Shown here piece by piece: positions 18,690-27,540 of a DNA stretch of 64,000 nucleotides; position 1 is the first letter of the stretch; the number at the start of each line of letters is the position of its first letter. Under the pieces are notes generated by a model, which had not been told where the DNA came from, searched no databases, and saw only the letters and a list, made by a program, of their open reading frames with translations. This DNA is from Gammaproteobacteria bacterium (GTDB taxonomy: Bacteria > Pseudomonadota > Gammaproteobacteria > Xanthomonadales > Wenzhouxiangellaceae). The translations under genes and the position numbers were made by a program. The stretch lies in the NCBI GenBank assembly GCA_021772975.1, contig JAJFKY010000016.1, positions 124,001 to 188,000 of the forward strand. Reading direction: 5' to 3'.

Positions 18690-19199
18690 ATGTACTGCCC
18701 TTTCTGCAATCACCAGGATACCCGCGTCGTGGATTCGCGGATTGCCAGCGATGGCCTGCAGATTCGACGCCGGCGCGAATGCAGCGCCTGTAACGCACGT
18801 TTTAATACCTTCGAACTGCCTGAGCTGAAGGCGCCCAATGTGGTCAAAAGCGACGGTGCGCGGGAGCCGTTTAACGAAGAAAAAATCAAAAGCGGCATGC
18901 TCAAAGCATTGGAAAAAAGGCCGGTGGCCACCGCCGAAGTGGATCGGGCGATCCGGGGCCTGATGCAGCACCTGCGCACCCTGGATGAGGTGGAAATCAC
19001 CAGCAAACGGATTGGTGAGTGCGTCATGCATACCCTGGCCAAGCTGGACGAAGTCGCTTATCTGCGGTTTGCCTCGGTGTATCTGCATTTTGATGATATC
19101 CAGGCCTTTCGTGACGAAATAGAAAAGCTGGAAAGCGAGGACCACGGCGCGCTCGATTTTCAGCAGATTTCGCTGCTCGGTAACCGCCGGCGCAATTGA
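18690..19199 (+). CDS. nrdR: Transcriptional repressor NrdR
   Basis: 169 residues from MYCPFCNHQD; the ORF-track start at 18648 would overlap glyA and is not conserved. A zinc ribbon with C3, C6, C31, C34 and the RRRREC segment is followed by an ATP-cone domain (VVKSDGAREPFNEEKIKSGMLKALEKRPV). Known role: nucleotide-sensing repressor of ribonucleotide reductase genes. The C-terminus is about 10-15 residues longer than the most common length. Its stop overlaps a possible TTG start for ribD. Confidence 0.96.
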   Translation: MYCPFCNHQDTRVVDSRIASDGLQIRRRRECSACNARFNTFELPELKAPNVVKSDGAREPFNEEKIKSGMLKALEKRPVATAEVDRAIRGLMQHLRTLDEVEITSKRIGECVMHTLAKLDEVAYLRFASVYLHFDDIQAFRDEIEKLESEDHGALDFQQISLLGNRRRN

Positions 19200-19213
19200 G
19201 CGCGACCCTCAAG

Positions 19214-20338
19214 ATGTCTTTCAGGCAAACTGATCTGAGCTGTATGACGCTGGCCATGCGCGCCGCCCGCCAGGGGTTATACAGCACCGATCCCAACCCC
19301 AGAGTGGGTTGTGTACTGGCTCGCGATGAGCAGGTCATCGCCACCGGCTGGCATGTCAGCAGTGGTCAAGCGCATGCGGAAATCATGGCGTTGCGTCAGG
19401 CCGGTGACCGGGCCCGCGGCAGCCACGCTTATGTCACCCTGGAGCCTTGTTGCCATGCTGGCAAGACGGGTCCCTGCACCACGGCCTTGATTGATGCCGG
19501 TGTTGCTCAGGTCACCTATGCCCTGCGTGATCCGGACCCCAGGGTGGCCGGACAGGGGCGCCAGGCATTGCTTGATGCAGGTATTACGGTACGCAGCGGA
19601 TTGCTGGAGCAACAGGCAGCCGACTTGAATATCGGTTTTATCGCCCGGCATCGGCGCGGGCGTCCCTGGGTCAGGTTGAAACTGGCGATCAGTCTGGATG
19701 GGCGGATTGCCGCCAGCGACGGTTCCAGTCAATGGATTACCGGGGAAGCCGCGCGCCAGGATGTGCAGCACTGGCGGGCCCGGGCATCGGTGATCATGAC
19801 CGGCAGCGGTACGGTCAACTGGGACAATCCACGTTTGAATGTGCGTTTGTCTGAACTGGACATGCCGGGACTCGACAGGCAACAGCACAGACAGCCGCGG
19901 CGAGTGGTGCTCAGCAGTGGTTTTGCGGTTGACCCGGCCGCCAGAGTATTGGCTGAGCCTGAAACGGCACTGGTGATCGGTTGCCGTGACAGTGCCGGCC
20001 GGCGGGCATTAGAGCAGGCCGGGATCAGCACCTGGATGGCGCCGCTGTCCGAGAGTGGGGTGGATCTGGCTGCTGCCTTGAGTCATCTGGCTGAACAGGG
20101 CGTCAACGAAGTGCATGTTGAATGCGGTCCGGCGCTGGCGGGTAACCTGCTGGAAAACGCGCTGGTGGATGAGTTACTGATCTACCAGGCCGATTGCCTG
20201 CTGGGTGATCAGGGCTTGCCGATGTTACAGCTGCCGGGCATGAAAACGATCCGGGACGCGCAGCGCCTGCCGAGTGCCGAGCTGCGGCAGTTTGGTCCGG
20301 ACCGGCGGTTCCGGTATGTACTGACGGAAAACCTGTAA
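19214..20338 (+). CDS. ribD: Bifunctional pyrimidine deaminase/reductase RibD
   Basis: About 374 residues. The deaminase domain has HAEIMALRQAG and PCCHAGKTGPC zinc ligands. The reductase domain follows from about residue 145 (RPWVRLKLAISLDGRIA). It carries out two successive steps from the GTP-derived pyrimidine to 5-amino-6-ribitylamino-uracil phosphate. The ORF-track start (TTG 19196) overlaps nrdR; ATG 19214 or ATG 19244 fit the family better. It is 14 bp from ribE. Confidence 0.95.
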   Translation: MSFRQTDLSCMTLAMRAARQGLYSTDPNPRVGCVLARDEQVIATGWHVSSGQAHAEIMALRQAGDRARGSHAYVTLEPCCHAGKTGPCTTALIDAGVAQVTYALRDPDPRVAGQGRQALLDAGITVRSGLLEQQAADLNIGFIARHRRGRPWVRLKLAISLDGRIAASDGSSQWITGEAARQDVQHWRARASVIMTGSGTVNWDNPRLNVRLSELDMPGLDRQQHRQPRRVVLSSGFAVDPAARVLAEPETALVIGCRDSAGRRALEQAGISTWMAPLSESGVDLAAALSHLAEQGVNEVHVECGPALAGNLLENALVDELLIYQADCLLGDQGLPMLQLPGMKTIRDAQRLPSAELRQFGPDRRFRYVLTENL

Positions 20339-20352
20339 GGAAACGCAACGCT

Positions 20353-20961
20353 ATGTTTACTGGTCTGATCAGACACACTGGCCGGGTGGCGGCACTGCAG
20401 CAGCACGGCGACGATGCCCGCTTGATTGTTGAGTATCAGGGTGATCCGCTGACGGCCGAGGTGGGTGACAGCATTGCCGTCAATGGTGCCTGTCTGACCG
20501 CCTTGCAGCCCGACCGGCGAGGTTTTCAGGCTGATCTGTCCGCCGAGACGCTGGCCTGCACCACGCTGGGTCAATTGCAGCCTGGTGATCAACTGAATCT
20601 GGAGCCTTCCATGCGGCTTGGAGACAGTCTCGACGGGCATCTGGTCAGCGGCCACGTGGACGCGCTTGGCAGTGTCCGCGCAGTCATCCCGCAGGGCGAC
20701 AGTACGCTGGTGTGGTTTGACGTACCGGAGCGGTTATTGCCGCTGATCGCCGCCAAAGGCAGTATCGCCGTGGACGGCATCAGCCTGACCGTCAATGAAA
20801 CCGATGCGACGGGCTTCCGGGTGCAACTGATAGCGCATACCCGGCAGGTCACCACGTTGCATGAATTGAGCATCAACAGCCCGGTTAACCTGGAAGTTGA
20901 TCTTATCGCCCGCTATGTCGCCCGTCTGGCGCGGTTCGGGCCCTCAGCAATGCTAAAATAG
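20353..20961 (+). CDS. ribE: Riboflavin synthase alpha subunit
   Basis: 202 residues, close to the usual 200-215. It has two lumazine-binding repeats: MFTGLIRHTGRV... GACLTAL and LDGHLVSGHVDALG... VDGISLTVNE. It catalyses dismutation of two 6,7-dimethyl-8-ribityllumazine molecules to riboflavin. It is followed after 4 bp by ribBX. No FMN riboswitch lies before it because it is inside the operon. Confidence 0.95.
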   Translation: MFTGLIRHTGRVAALQQHGDDARLIVEYQGDPLTAEVGDSIAVNGACLTALQPDRRGFQADLSAETLACTTLGQLQPGDQLNLEPSMRLGDSLDGHLVSGHVDALGSVRAVIPQGDSTLVWFDVPERLLPLIAAKGSIAVDGISLTVNETDATGFRVQLIAHTRQVTTLHELSINSPVNLEVDLIARYVARLARFGPSAMLK

Positions 20962-20965
20962 ACTT

Positions 20966-22132
20966 ATGAATACAGTATCAAAATTGTCACTGGCAACGTC
21001 CGATGAATCCCCCGGTGAAACCCGGCTGAACAGCGTCAGCGAAATTCTGGAGGATATCCGCCAGGGCAAGATGGTGGTCATCATGGATGACGAGGATCGT
21101 GAGAACGAAGGGGATCTGATCATGGCCGCCAGCATGGTGCGTCCGGAAGACATCAATTTTATGGCGCGTTACGGGCGTGGCCTGATCTGCCTGCCGTTGA
21201 CGCGCGAGCGTTGCCGACAACTGAATCTGGGCCTGATGGTGAATGACAATGCCGGTCGCTATGCCACCAACTTTACGGTCTCCATTGAAGCCGCCGAAGG
21301 CGTCACCACCGGAATTTCCGCCTATGATCGGGCGCATACCATCCGTTCCGCGGTCAAGGCCAATGCCTCGTCGCAGGATGTCGTGCAGCCGGGGCATATT
21401 TTTCCCTTGATGGCCAGGCCGGGCGGGGTATTGACCCGCGCCGGGCATACCGAAGCGGCGGTGGATATGGCCATGCTGGCTGGTTTGGAGCCGGCCGCGG
21501 TGCTGGTGGAAATCCTGAATGAGGATGGTTCCATGGCGCGCCGGCCGCAGTTGGAAGCCTTCGCGCGCGAGCATCAGTTGAAGCTTGGCACCATTGCGGA
21601 TCTGATCAGTTACCGGCTGGCCACCGAGCACAGTATTGAAATGGTCCATCAGCGTAAAGTCGAGACCCGGCATGGTGAGTTTGAACTGGTTGTCTATCAG
21701 GACAAAATTCACCATTGCCTGCACTGGGCGCTGCTGCAGGGCAAGCCTGATCCCGAGCAACCGTTTCTGGTGCGGGTGCATGTTCAGAACCTGCTCAGCG
21801 ATGTGCTGGCGCTGGATGATCCCGGTTACGGTCTGCCGCTGGCAGTGGCGATGGAAACGGTCCAGCGGCATGGTTCCGGACTGGTGCTGGTGCTCGGTCA
21901 GCAGCAATCGGATGCGCAGCGGCTGGGCCTGCTGGAGCAGCGTCCCAGTCCGGTCAGCAGCGATGGCGATAATGCCAATGCCAGCGAATTGCGCACCTAC
22001 GGCATCGGCGCACAGATTATCGCGGATTTGAAAATCCGCAAAATGCGGGTGCTCAGCGCGCCCAAACGTTTTCACGGTCTGGCGGGTTTCGGCCTGGAAG
22101 TGACCGGCTATTGCGAACCCGACGATATCTGA
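20966..22132 (+). CDS. ribBX: 3,4-dihydroxy-2-butanone-4-phosphate synthase with degenerate GTP cyclohydrolase II domain (RibBX type)
   Basis: 388 residues. Residues about 20-225 are a full RibB domain: MDDEDRENEGDLIMAA, RYATNFTVSIEA and AGHTEAAVDMA. Residues about 230-388 align in position with GTP cyclohydrolase II, but the zinc-cysteine segment (SECLTGD...LRCDCG in active enzymes) is replaced by HVQNLLSDVLALDDPGYG with no cysteines. It should therefore make DHBP but not open GTP. This matches the RibBX variants described in Proteobacteria, which need a separate RibA; none is in this window. It sits between ribE and ribH. Confidence 0.92.
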   Translation: MNTVSKLSLATSDESPGETRLNSVSEILEDIRQGKMVVIMDDEDRENEGDLIMAASMVRPEDINFMARYGRGLICLPLTRERCRQLNLGLMVNDNAGRYATNFTVSIEAAEGVTTGISAYDRAHTIRSAVKANASSQDVVQPGHIFPLMARPGGVLTRAGHTEAAVDMAMLAGLEPAAVLVEILNEDGSMARRPQLEAFAREHQLKLGTIADLISYRLATEHSIEMVHQRKVETRHGEFELVVYQDKIHHCLHWALLQGKPDPEQPFLVRVHVQNLLSDVLALDDPGYGLPLAVAMETVQRHGSGLVLVLGQQQSDAQRLGLLEQRPSPVSSDGDNANASELRTYGIGAQIIADLKIRKMRVLSAPKRFHGLAGFGLEVTGYCEPDDI

Positions 22133-22133
22133 T

Positions 22134-22628
22134 ATGCAAGCATACAATCCCGATATAAGCCAGGTCAGCGGTCGTTTTGCGCTGGTCGCGGCGCGCTTTA
22201 ATGAACCGGTGGTCAGTCAACTGATCAGCGGCGCGGAACAGGCCCTGCTGTCGCATGGTATAGCGGCCGAGCATATTGATTGTTTCCGCGTTCCCGGTGC
22301 ATTTGAATTACCGCTGGCCGCGCAGCAGATTGCCCGGCAGGGCGGTTATCAGGCAGTGCTTGCTTTGGGCGCCGTCATCAGGGGCGGCACACCGCATTTT
22401 GAATACATCAGTTCGGCCTGCGCGCACGGTTTGAGCCAGGCCGCACTAAGCACCGGGGTGCCGATCATATTTGGCGTCCTGACTACCGATACGGCTGAAC
22501 AGGCTTATCAGCGCGCTGATCCGGCGCGCGGCAACAAAGGTTTTGAAGTTGGCATGGCCGCGCTGGAGATGGCCGCCTTAAGCGATCAATTGGAGCAGGC
22601 CAAAATACAGCAGGCCTGGCAATCCTGA
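22134..22628 (+). CDS. ribH: 6,7-dimethyl-8-ribityllumazine synthase
   Basis: 164 residues. The conserved active-site strings are RFNEPVVSQLISGA, VPGAFELPLAAQQIA and LGAVIRGGTPHFEYIS (catalytic His). It condenses DHBP with ribitylamino-uracil. It begins 1 bp after ribBX and its stop overlaps the nusB start, so it is tightly coupled in the operon. Confidence 0.96.
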   Translation: MQAYNPDISQVSGRFALVAARFNEPVVSQLISGAEQALLSHGIAAEHIDCFRVPGAFELPLAAQQIARQGGYQAVLALGAVIRGGTPHFEYISSACAHGLSQAALSTGVPIIFGVLTTDTAEQAYQRADPARGNKGFEVGMAALEMAALSDQLEQAKIQQAWQS

Positions 22629-23092
22629 TGGCGCGCGCTTCCAGTCCGCACCGGCCCCAGCACGTTGCCCGGCAACGCGCCGTGCAGGCCCTGTATCAAT
22701 TGCACATCAATCCGGATTCGGCCAACCAGGTGGTGGCGCAGTTTTTGGAAACCCAGGACTTTTCCAGCGTGGATGAAGCGCATTTCTGCCGACTGGTATT
22801 ACAGGGCGCGCAACATCAGGCGGAGATCGCCGAGCAGCTCAAGCCACACCTGAATATCAGCTGGGACAAGCTCGATCCGATGGAGCAAAGCGTGCTGCAG
22901 ATCGCCTGGGTGGAATTAACCCAGCATCAGGAAATTCCTTACAAAGTGGTCCTCAATGAAGCGGTTGAGCTGGCCAAGCGTTTCGGTGCGGAGCAGGCGC
23001 ATACCTTTGTCAACGCGGTGCTGGATCCATTCGCGCGCGAAAGCAGGAAATTCGAGCAACTGGCGGCACAGCAGGCGTCTGGAGCCGGTTGA
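22628..23092 (+). CDS. nusB: Transcription antitermination factor NusB
   Basis: 154 residues. RQRAVQALYQLHI at the start and PYKVVLNEAVELAKRFGAEQAHTFVNAVLD at the C-terminal half are the NusB helices. It binds boxA RNA with S10 in rRNA antitermination. It overlaps ribH by 1 bp, the common ribH-nusB arrangement. Confidence 0.95.
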   Translation: MARASSPHRPQHVARQRAVQALYQLHINPDSANQVVAQFLETQDFSSVDEAHFCRLVLQGAQHQAEIAEQLKPHLNISWDKLDPMEQSVLQIAWVELTQHQEIPYKVVLNEAVELAKRFGAEQAHTFVNAVLDPFARESRKFEQLAAQQASGAG

Positions 23093-23117
23093 TCATCAGC
23101 CGGGCAGATCAACAGTC

Positions 23118-24074
23118 ATGGTGGATGAATTTGGCCTGATCCAGCGGTTATGCCGGCCGCTGGCCAATTCATCCGCGCCGGTCGATCTGGGGCCTGGCGA
23201 TGATGCCGCGCTGGTCAGCGTACCGCCTGGCCAGCAACTGGTGATAACCACCGATAGCCTGAATGCCGGGGTGCATTTCTTTGCCGATGGCGATCCATCC
23301 GCGATCGGTCACAAATCACTGGCGGTCAGCCTGAGTGATCTGGCCGCGATGGGAGCGACGCCGCGCTGGATCACGCTGAATCTGAGCCTGCCGAAGTCAG
23401 CGGATTTTATACCCGCGGCCTGGATAGATGATTTCGCCGTTGGTCTGGCTGGCCTGGCGGATCAATATGCGGTCGCTTTAGTGGGTGGTGATCTGACCAG
23501 CGGACCATTGGCGGTGACCGTCACCGCGCTGGGTCTGCTGCCGGCCGATAGCGCGGTACGCCGCGATACCGCCCGGCCAGGTGATCTGATTGCGGTCAGT
23601 GGCACGCTGGGAGATGCCGCCGCGGCGCTGCAGCTCAGCCAGACAGGCCAGGCGGTGCCACCGGCACTGCTGGCGCGTCTGTTGAGACCGCAGCCAAGGG
23701 TGGCGCTGGGTCAGGCCCTGCGCGCTATCGCCACCAGCATGATCGATATCTCGGATGGTTTACTGGCTGATCTGGGACATATTCTGCGGGCTTCGAATTG
23801 CGGCGCCAATATTGCGGCCGGCAGCTTGCCGCTCAGCACAACGTTGCGGGAGCAGCCGGAATTTGACTGGCGGTGGCCGTTAGCGGGCGGAGATGATTAT
23901 GAGCTGTGTTTTACCCTTGCTCCGGCGCAGCGCTCCAGGCTGGAGCTGTTGGCGGAAAAACTGGATATCCGGTTGAGTATTATCGGGGAAATTGTGCCGG
24001 GCAGTGGCATCCGCTGCAGCGCCCCGGATGGTGATGTCATGCCGCTGGAAAGCACCGGCTGGAAGCATTTCTGA
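23118..24074 (+). CDS. thiL: Thiamine-monophosphate kinase
   Basis: 318 residues from the ATG at 23118 (MVDEFGLIQRLCRP). The longer ORF-track start lies inside nusB. Conserved parts are DLGPGDDAALV, ITTDSLNAGVHF, HKSLAVSLSDLAAMGA and MIDISDGLLADLGHI, all metal/ATP sites of the PurM-like fold. It phosphorylates TMP to thiamine pyrophosphate. Its stop overlaps the pgpA start (ATGA). Confidence 0.95.
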   Translation: MVDEFGLIQRLCRPLANSSAPVDLGPGDDAALVSVPPGQQLVITTDSLNAGVHFFADGDPSAIGHKSLAVSLSDLAAMGATPRWITLNLSLPKSADFIPAAWIDDFAVGLAGLADQYAVALVGGDLTSGPLAVTVTALGLLPADSAVRRDTARPGDLIAVSGTLGDAAAALQLSQTGQAVPPALLARLLRPQPRVALGQALRAIATSMIDISDGLLADLGHILRASNCGANIAAGSLPLSTTLREQPEFDWRWPLAGGDDYELCFTLAPAQRSRLELLAEKLDIRLSIIGEIVPGSGIRCSAPDGDVMPLESTGWKHF

Positions 24075-24583
24075 TGACCTCAAGACAACAGCTGCGGAAG
24101 GTTGCGCTGGGCAGTCCGGCGGGCTTTATCGCCACCGGTTTCGGCTCTGGCCTGAGCCGGTATGCGCCCGGTACCGTGGGCAGCCTGGCAGCGCTGCTGC
24201 TGGCGGCTGTCTATCTGCGCTATCTGCCGGCCTCGCCGCTGTGGCTGGCACTGCTGCTGGTTGCGGCATTATTGCTGGGGGTGTGGTGTTGCGGGATCGC
24301 GGGCCGCCATCTGGGTGTGCACGATCATTCCGCACTGGTCTGGGATGAGTTCGTGGGCCAGTGGCTGGTGTTGCTGGCGGTACCGGTATCCTGGCAGGGC
24401 TGGCTGGCGGCATTCGTGCTGTTCCGGGTGTTTGATATTCTCAAACCGTGGCCGGTGCGGACCGCTGACCGTCTGGTCAAAGGTGGCTGGGGCGTGATGC
24501 TGGACGATATTCTGGCGGCGGTTTACGCGCTGCTGCTGCTGCTGGCGGTGGACCATCTGTGGCCATCATTGCTGGCCACGTAA
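24074..24583 (+). CDS. pgpA: Phosphatidylglycerophosphatase A
   Basis: 169 residues and four hydrophobic stretches. GFGSGLSRYAPGTVGSL at the N-terminus, VWDEFVGQWL and FRVFDILKPWPVRTADR are PgpA signatures. It removes phosphate from phosphatidylglycerophosphate in the inner membrane. It is the last gene of the operon; its 3' end overlaps the convergent HEAGH gene by 18 bp. Confidence 0.95.
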   Translation: MTSRQQLRKVALGSPAGFIATGFGSGLSRYAPGTVGSLAALLLAAVYLRYLPASPLWLALLLVAALLLGVWCCGIAGRHLGVHDHSALVWDEFVGQWLVLLAVPVSWQGWLAAFVLFRVFDILKPWPVRTADRLVKGGWGVMLDDILAAVYALLLLLAVDHLWPSLLAT

Positions 24584-25099
24584 ATTACCGGTCAGAAGTT
24601 CGTCAGCGGTAATGATCCGGCGCGCGATCAGCCACTCGCGGGCATCGTCGGCATCCTGCTCGAACCAGGCCTGCGCCGAGCCCAGGCGAAAGCTGTAGCC
24701 CCAGGCATCCATATCTGAAAATAACCGCAATCGGCCGTAACCGCTGATGCGGTCGGCCATAATGGCCTGCAGATAACAGACTGCATTTTCCTCGTCATAA
24801 TCGCCTCCGGCGTTGGTATCCAGCCCGGCCCGGCGCTCGACGTCCATACAGATAAAATGTCCCGCCTCATGCAGGGCGGAATGCAGTGGCGTATCGGCAC
24901 GTACATATAACCGCTGACCCAGCAGACCGGCTTCGCTGTCTCCCCAGAAACTGCCGGGGATGCCGTCAGTACCGGCAACCTCACAAAGCTGTAACCGGTA
25001 AGCCGACAAAAGTGCGCGTAAAGCGGCGCTGAACTGATGCCAGCTGGCGGGTTCAGGCGCCGGCGTGGTCCGTGACTTCATGGACATACGGTCAGGCAA
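24566..25099 (-). CDS. Hypothetical protein with HEAGH zinc-peptidase-like motif
   Basis: A 177-residue protein (ATGs at 25099, 25087 and 25081 are possible starts). The segment LHSALHEAGHFICMD contains HExxH, a zinc-metalloprotease signature, followed by an acidic stretch DTNAGGDYDEENAVCYLQ that might supply a third ligand. No signal peptide or membrane segment is seen, so a cytoplasmic location is likely. It is convergent with and overlaps pgpA by 18 bp, and diverges from the histidine-kinase gene. Family not recognised with certainty; protease activity is inference. Confidence 0.72.
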   Translation of the reverse strand: MPDRMSMKSRTTPAPEPASWHQFSAALRALLSAYRLQLCEVAGTDGIPGSFWGDSEAGLLGQRLYVRADTPLHSALHEAGHFICMDVERRAGLDTNAGGDYDEENAVCYLQAIMADRISGYGRLRLFSDMDAWGYSFRLGSAQAWFEQDADDAREWLIARRIITADELLTGNLRGQQ

Positions 25100-25117
25100 C
25101 GGTTAACGTTAAAATAC

Positions 25118-26293
25118 ATGCTTAAGAGTTTGTCTGAAGAAACGGTTGTGAACAAGTTACGCATCTACTTTGCCTCTGATCTGCTGAAGTACTCCGGTCT
25201 GGTGATCTGGCTGACTTCGGTGCTGGGCTTGTTGCTGGTGCCGTTTCTGATAGATGAACCCATGGCACGCTTCAGTTATCTGGGCTGGTGGGCAGCGGAA
25301 TTGCTGTTTGGCGCACTGTATCTGCAGATGACCTGGCACTGGCCAAGCGCCCCGCAGGCCCGCTGGTGGGTGTATCTTGGCTGCATGACGCTGGCGGCGC
25401 TGGCCTGTTCCTGGTTTACCATGGGCGGCGTGGGCGGTATTTTGCTGATGGTGGTGGCCAGCCTGTTGCCATGGTTCACCCAGCCGCGTCTGGGTATCAG
25501 CTGGATGGCCATCCAAAGCGCGGCGGTCACGCTATTGGTGCTGCGTAATCCCGAGGTCAAGCCGCTGGCGGCGATTGTGCTGGGCGCGACCTTTATGGGG
25601 CTGGGCTTTTTCGCCTATATTGCCTCGATGGCGACTCAGCAGCTATCAGCCGCGCGCGATGAACTGCGCCGGGTGAATTCTGAACTGCGCGCCACGCAAA
25701 GCCTGCTAACGGAAAATACCCGCATCGCCGAGCGGGTCCGCATCGCCCGCGAACTGCACGATCTGGTCGGACATCATCTGACCGCGCTGACCCTGAATCT
25801 GGAAGTCGCGACCCATCTGATCGAAGGCAAAGCGCTGGAGCATGTGCATCAGGCCCGCTCGGTGGCCCGGTTGCTGCTATCGGATGTACGTGAAGTGGTC
25901 AGCGAAATGCGCAGCAATGATGCCGTCAATCTGGCGGAAGCGCTGCAGAAACTGGTGGAAGGCGTGCCGCAGCCGAAAATACATCTGGCTATTCCGGACG
26001 GCTTCAGTGTCACCGATCCGCAGCGCGCCCAGGTGCTGTTGCGTTGTGCCCAGGAAGTGATCACCAACACCGTGCGGCACGCCAGTGCCCGCAACTTATG
26101 GCTGACGCTGGAAGTGCGTGATAATGAATTGCATCTGACCGCCAAAGATGATGGCCAGGGCATGGTGAAGGCCCGCATCGGCAATGGTCTGAGCGGTATG
26201 CGTGAGCGGCTGCGGCAACTGGGTGGCGGTCTCGATCTGGATACAGCCACAGGGCGCGGCTTTATGCTGCATGCGCATCTGCCAACGGAGTAA
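25118..26293 (+). CDS. Membrane sensor histidine kinase (NarX/DesK type)
   Basis: A 391-residue protein. About five or six hydrophobic segments occupy residues 20-175, with no large periplasmic sensor domain. A short coiled coil (DELRRVNSELRATQ) leads to the HisKA_3 box RIARELHDLVGHHLTAL (phospho-His H214). The catalytic ATP domain has QEVITNTVRHA and DDGQGM ... GNGLSGMRERL. It should sense a membrane or membrane-soluble signal. The response regulator gene starts 4 bp after its stop. Confidence 0.92.
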   Translation: MLKSLSEETVVNKLRIYFASDLLKYSGLVIWLTSVLGLLLVPFLIDEPMARFSYLGWWAAELLFGALYLQMTWHWPSAPQARWWVYLGCMTLAALACSWFTMGGVGGILLMVVASLLPWFTQPRLGISWMAIQSAAVTLLVLRNPEVKPLAAIVLGATFMGLGFFAYIASMATQQLSAARDELRRVNSELRATQSLLTENTRIAERVRIARELHDLVGHHLTALTLNLEVATHLIEGKALEHVHQARSVARLLLSDVREVVSEMRSNDAVNLAEALQKLVEGVPQPKIHLAIPDGFSVTDPQRAQVLLRCAQEVITNTVRHASARNLWLTLEVRDNELHLTAKDDGQGMVKARIGNGLSGMRERLRQLGGGLDLDTATGRGFMLHAHLPTE

Positions 26294-26297
26294 AGCA

Positions 26298-26987
26298 ATG
26301 AACAATTCAACCGAAGATACAGCGCTGGAGGGCACTGCCGCCAAAGCCATCCGGGTGATGCTGGTCGATGATCAGAATCTGGTGCGCCAGGGCGTGCGCA
26401 GCCTGCTGGAGCTGGCCGATGCTATCGAAGTGACTGCCGAGGCCCGCGATGGCCAGGAAGCGCTGGACATGCTCGAAGAGGTGCGGCCGGACGTGATCCT
26501 GCTGGATATGCGCATGCCGGTCATGTCAGGTCTGGATTTCCTGCGGCATCTCAGTCAAACCGAGTATTTCCCCCCCACCATTATCCTGACCACTTTTGAC
26601 GATGATGAACTGGTGCTGGGAGGCCTGAAAGCCGGCGCCAAGGGTTATTTACTCAAAGATGTCTCGCTGGAAGAACTGGTGGATGGCATTCAGACCGTCG
26701 CCAATGGCGGCTCCATCGTCAAACCAGCTGTGACTGAACGACTGATGAAAGGCCTGAAAGGCATGGAAACCGGTTTCTCCAGCCTGGAACAACCCGATCC
26801 ATTAACCACCCGCGAAACCGAAATCCTGCGCTTAATGGCCAGCGGCTTTTCCAATAAAGAGATTGCCAATTCTCTGGATGTGGCCGAAGGCACGGTGAAA
26901 AATCATGTCTCGAATATCTTGTCGAAAATGGGGGTAAGGGACCGCACGCGCGCCGTGCTGAAAGCCTTTGAAATGGGCATGATCTAA
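26298..26987 (+). CDS. NarL/FixJ-family response regulator
   Basis: 229 residues from the ATG at 26298; the ORF-track start is inside the kinase gene. The receiver domain has RVMLVDDQNLVRQGV and the phospho-acceptor in VILLDMRMPVMSG (D70), with K in AKGYLLKDVS. The C-terminal LuxR helix-turn-helix reads LTTRETEILRLMASGFSNKEIANSLDVAEGTVKNHVSNI. It is the partner of the upstream kinase; target genes are unknown. Confidence 0.94.
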   Translation: MNNSTEDTALEGTAAKAIRVMLVDDQNLVRQGVRSLLELADAIEVTAEARDGQEALDMLEEVRPDVILLDMRMPVMSGLDFLRHLSQTEYFPPTIILTTFDDDELVLGGLKAGAKGYLLKDVSLEELVDGIQTVANGGSIVKPAVTERLMKGLKGMETGFSSLEQPDPLTTRETEILRLMASGFSNKEIANSLDVAEGTVKNHVSNILSKMGVRDRTRAVLKAFEMGMI

Positions 26988-26997
26988 CCTGCCAGCC

Positions 26998-27020
26998 GTA
27001 GGAGCGGACCCGGCCGCGAC
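26998..27020. repeat. REP-like element (GTAGGAGCGGACCCGGCCGCGAC)
   Basis: A 23-bp GC-rich element just after the response-regulator stop. Inverted copies occur at 27518-27540 and 28496-28518. It resembles the bacterial REP sequences of pseudomonads and relatives. No REP-associated transposase gene is in the window. Confidence 0.75.
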
Positions 27021-27131
27021 CCGCCCATATTAAAAAGCACCCACAAATTACATCGATAGGCGCAGGTTATTCAATACAACCTGATATCACCCCTGACCAT
27101 GACCGCCTCGTCATTGCCATGCAGTCAATTC

Positions 27132-27166
27132 GTTGCCTGGCCAATAAATAGCGCACAACATCAGCG
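27132..27166. pseudogene. Fragment of the ParE-type toxin gene
   Basis: TTGCCTGGCCAATAAATAGC and following bases match the internal antisense sequence of the intact toxin gene near 27596-27625. They then run straight into sequence like that upstream of the antitoxin. This is what a toxin-antitoxin copy looks like after an internal deletion. Confidence 0.6.
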
Positions 27167-27242
27167 ACTTAATTATGACTATGCATATCCGCTGGTCAGG
27201 CAACTCGTTCATTTGGCAATCTGGGTATGAAGAAAACCCTGT

Positions 27243-27307
27243 GGTAGGAGCCCGCTTGCGGGCGACCGAAGGAAGTGTCCAGGGTCGCCCGCAAGCGGGC
27301 TCCTACC
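27243..27307. repeat. Inverted REP-like pair
   Basis: GGTAGGAGCCCGCTTGCGGG continuing to GCGACC, and its perfect 25-bp reverse complement, are separated by about 14 bp. This gives a long stem-loop of BIME type. The same pair recurs at 28214-28278 and 28680-28743. Confidence 0.88.
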
Positions 27308-27517
27308 ATTCAGTCCTGAGTCATTGGGCAGGGTCTAAAGCCTGCATGATCCTTGATCAAACTCCAGACAATCCCGAAAAAGAAATGACGAAAAAGGATA
27401 TGGGACAGGCATGATTTAAAAAGTAATCTTAGGCGTCACACCAGATATGGCGAGAGAAATGCCGTGAGAGTATTTGTTAGCAGGTGCTTTGGTTCCATCG
27501 AAGAAAATGAAGGTCAG

Positions 27518-27540
27518 GTCGCGGCCGGGTCCGCTCCTAC
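27518..27540. repeat. REP-like element, inverted copy
   Basis: GTCGCGGCCGGGTCCGCTCC TAC is the reverse complement of the element at 26998-27020. It abuts the stop of the toxin gene, so it may also shape the 3' end of the toxin mRNA. Confidence 0.75.

Noticed and set aside
20339-20352. FMN riboswitch before ribE
   Set aside because: The gap is only 14 bp and no RFN element is seen anywhere in the rib gene string.
20987-22147. 386-aa minus-strand ORF
   Set aside because: Antisense shadow of ribBX.
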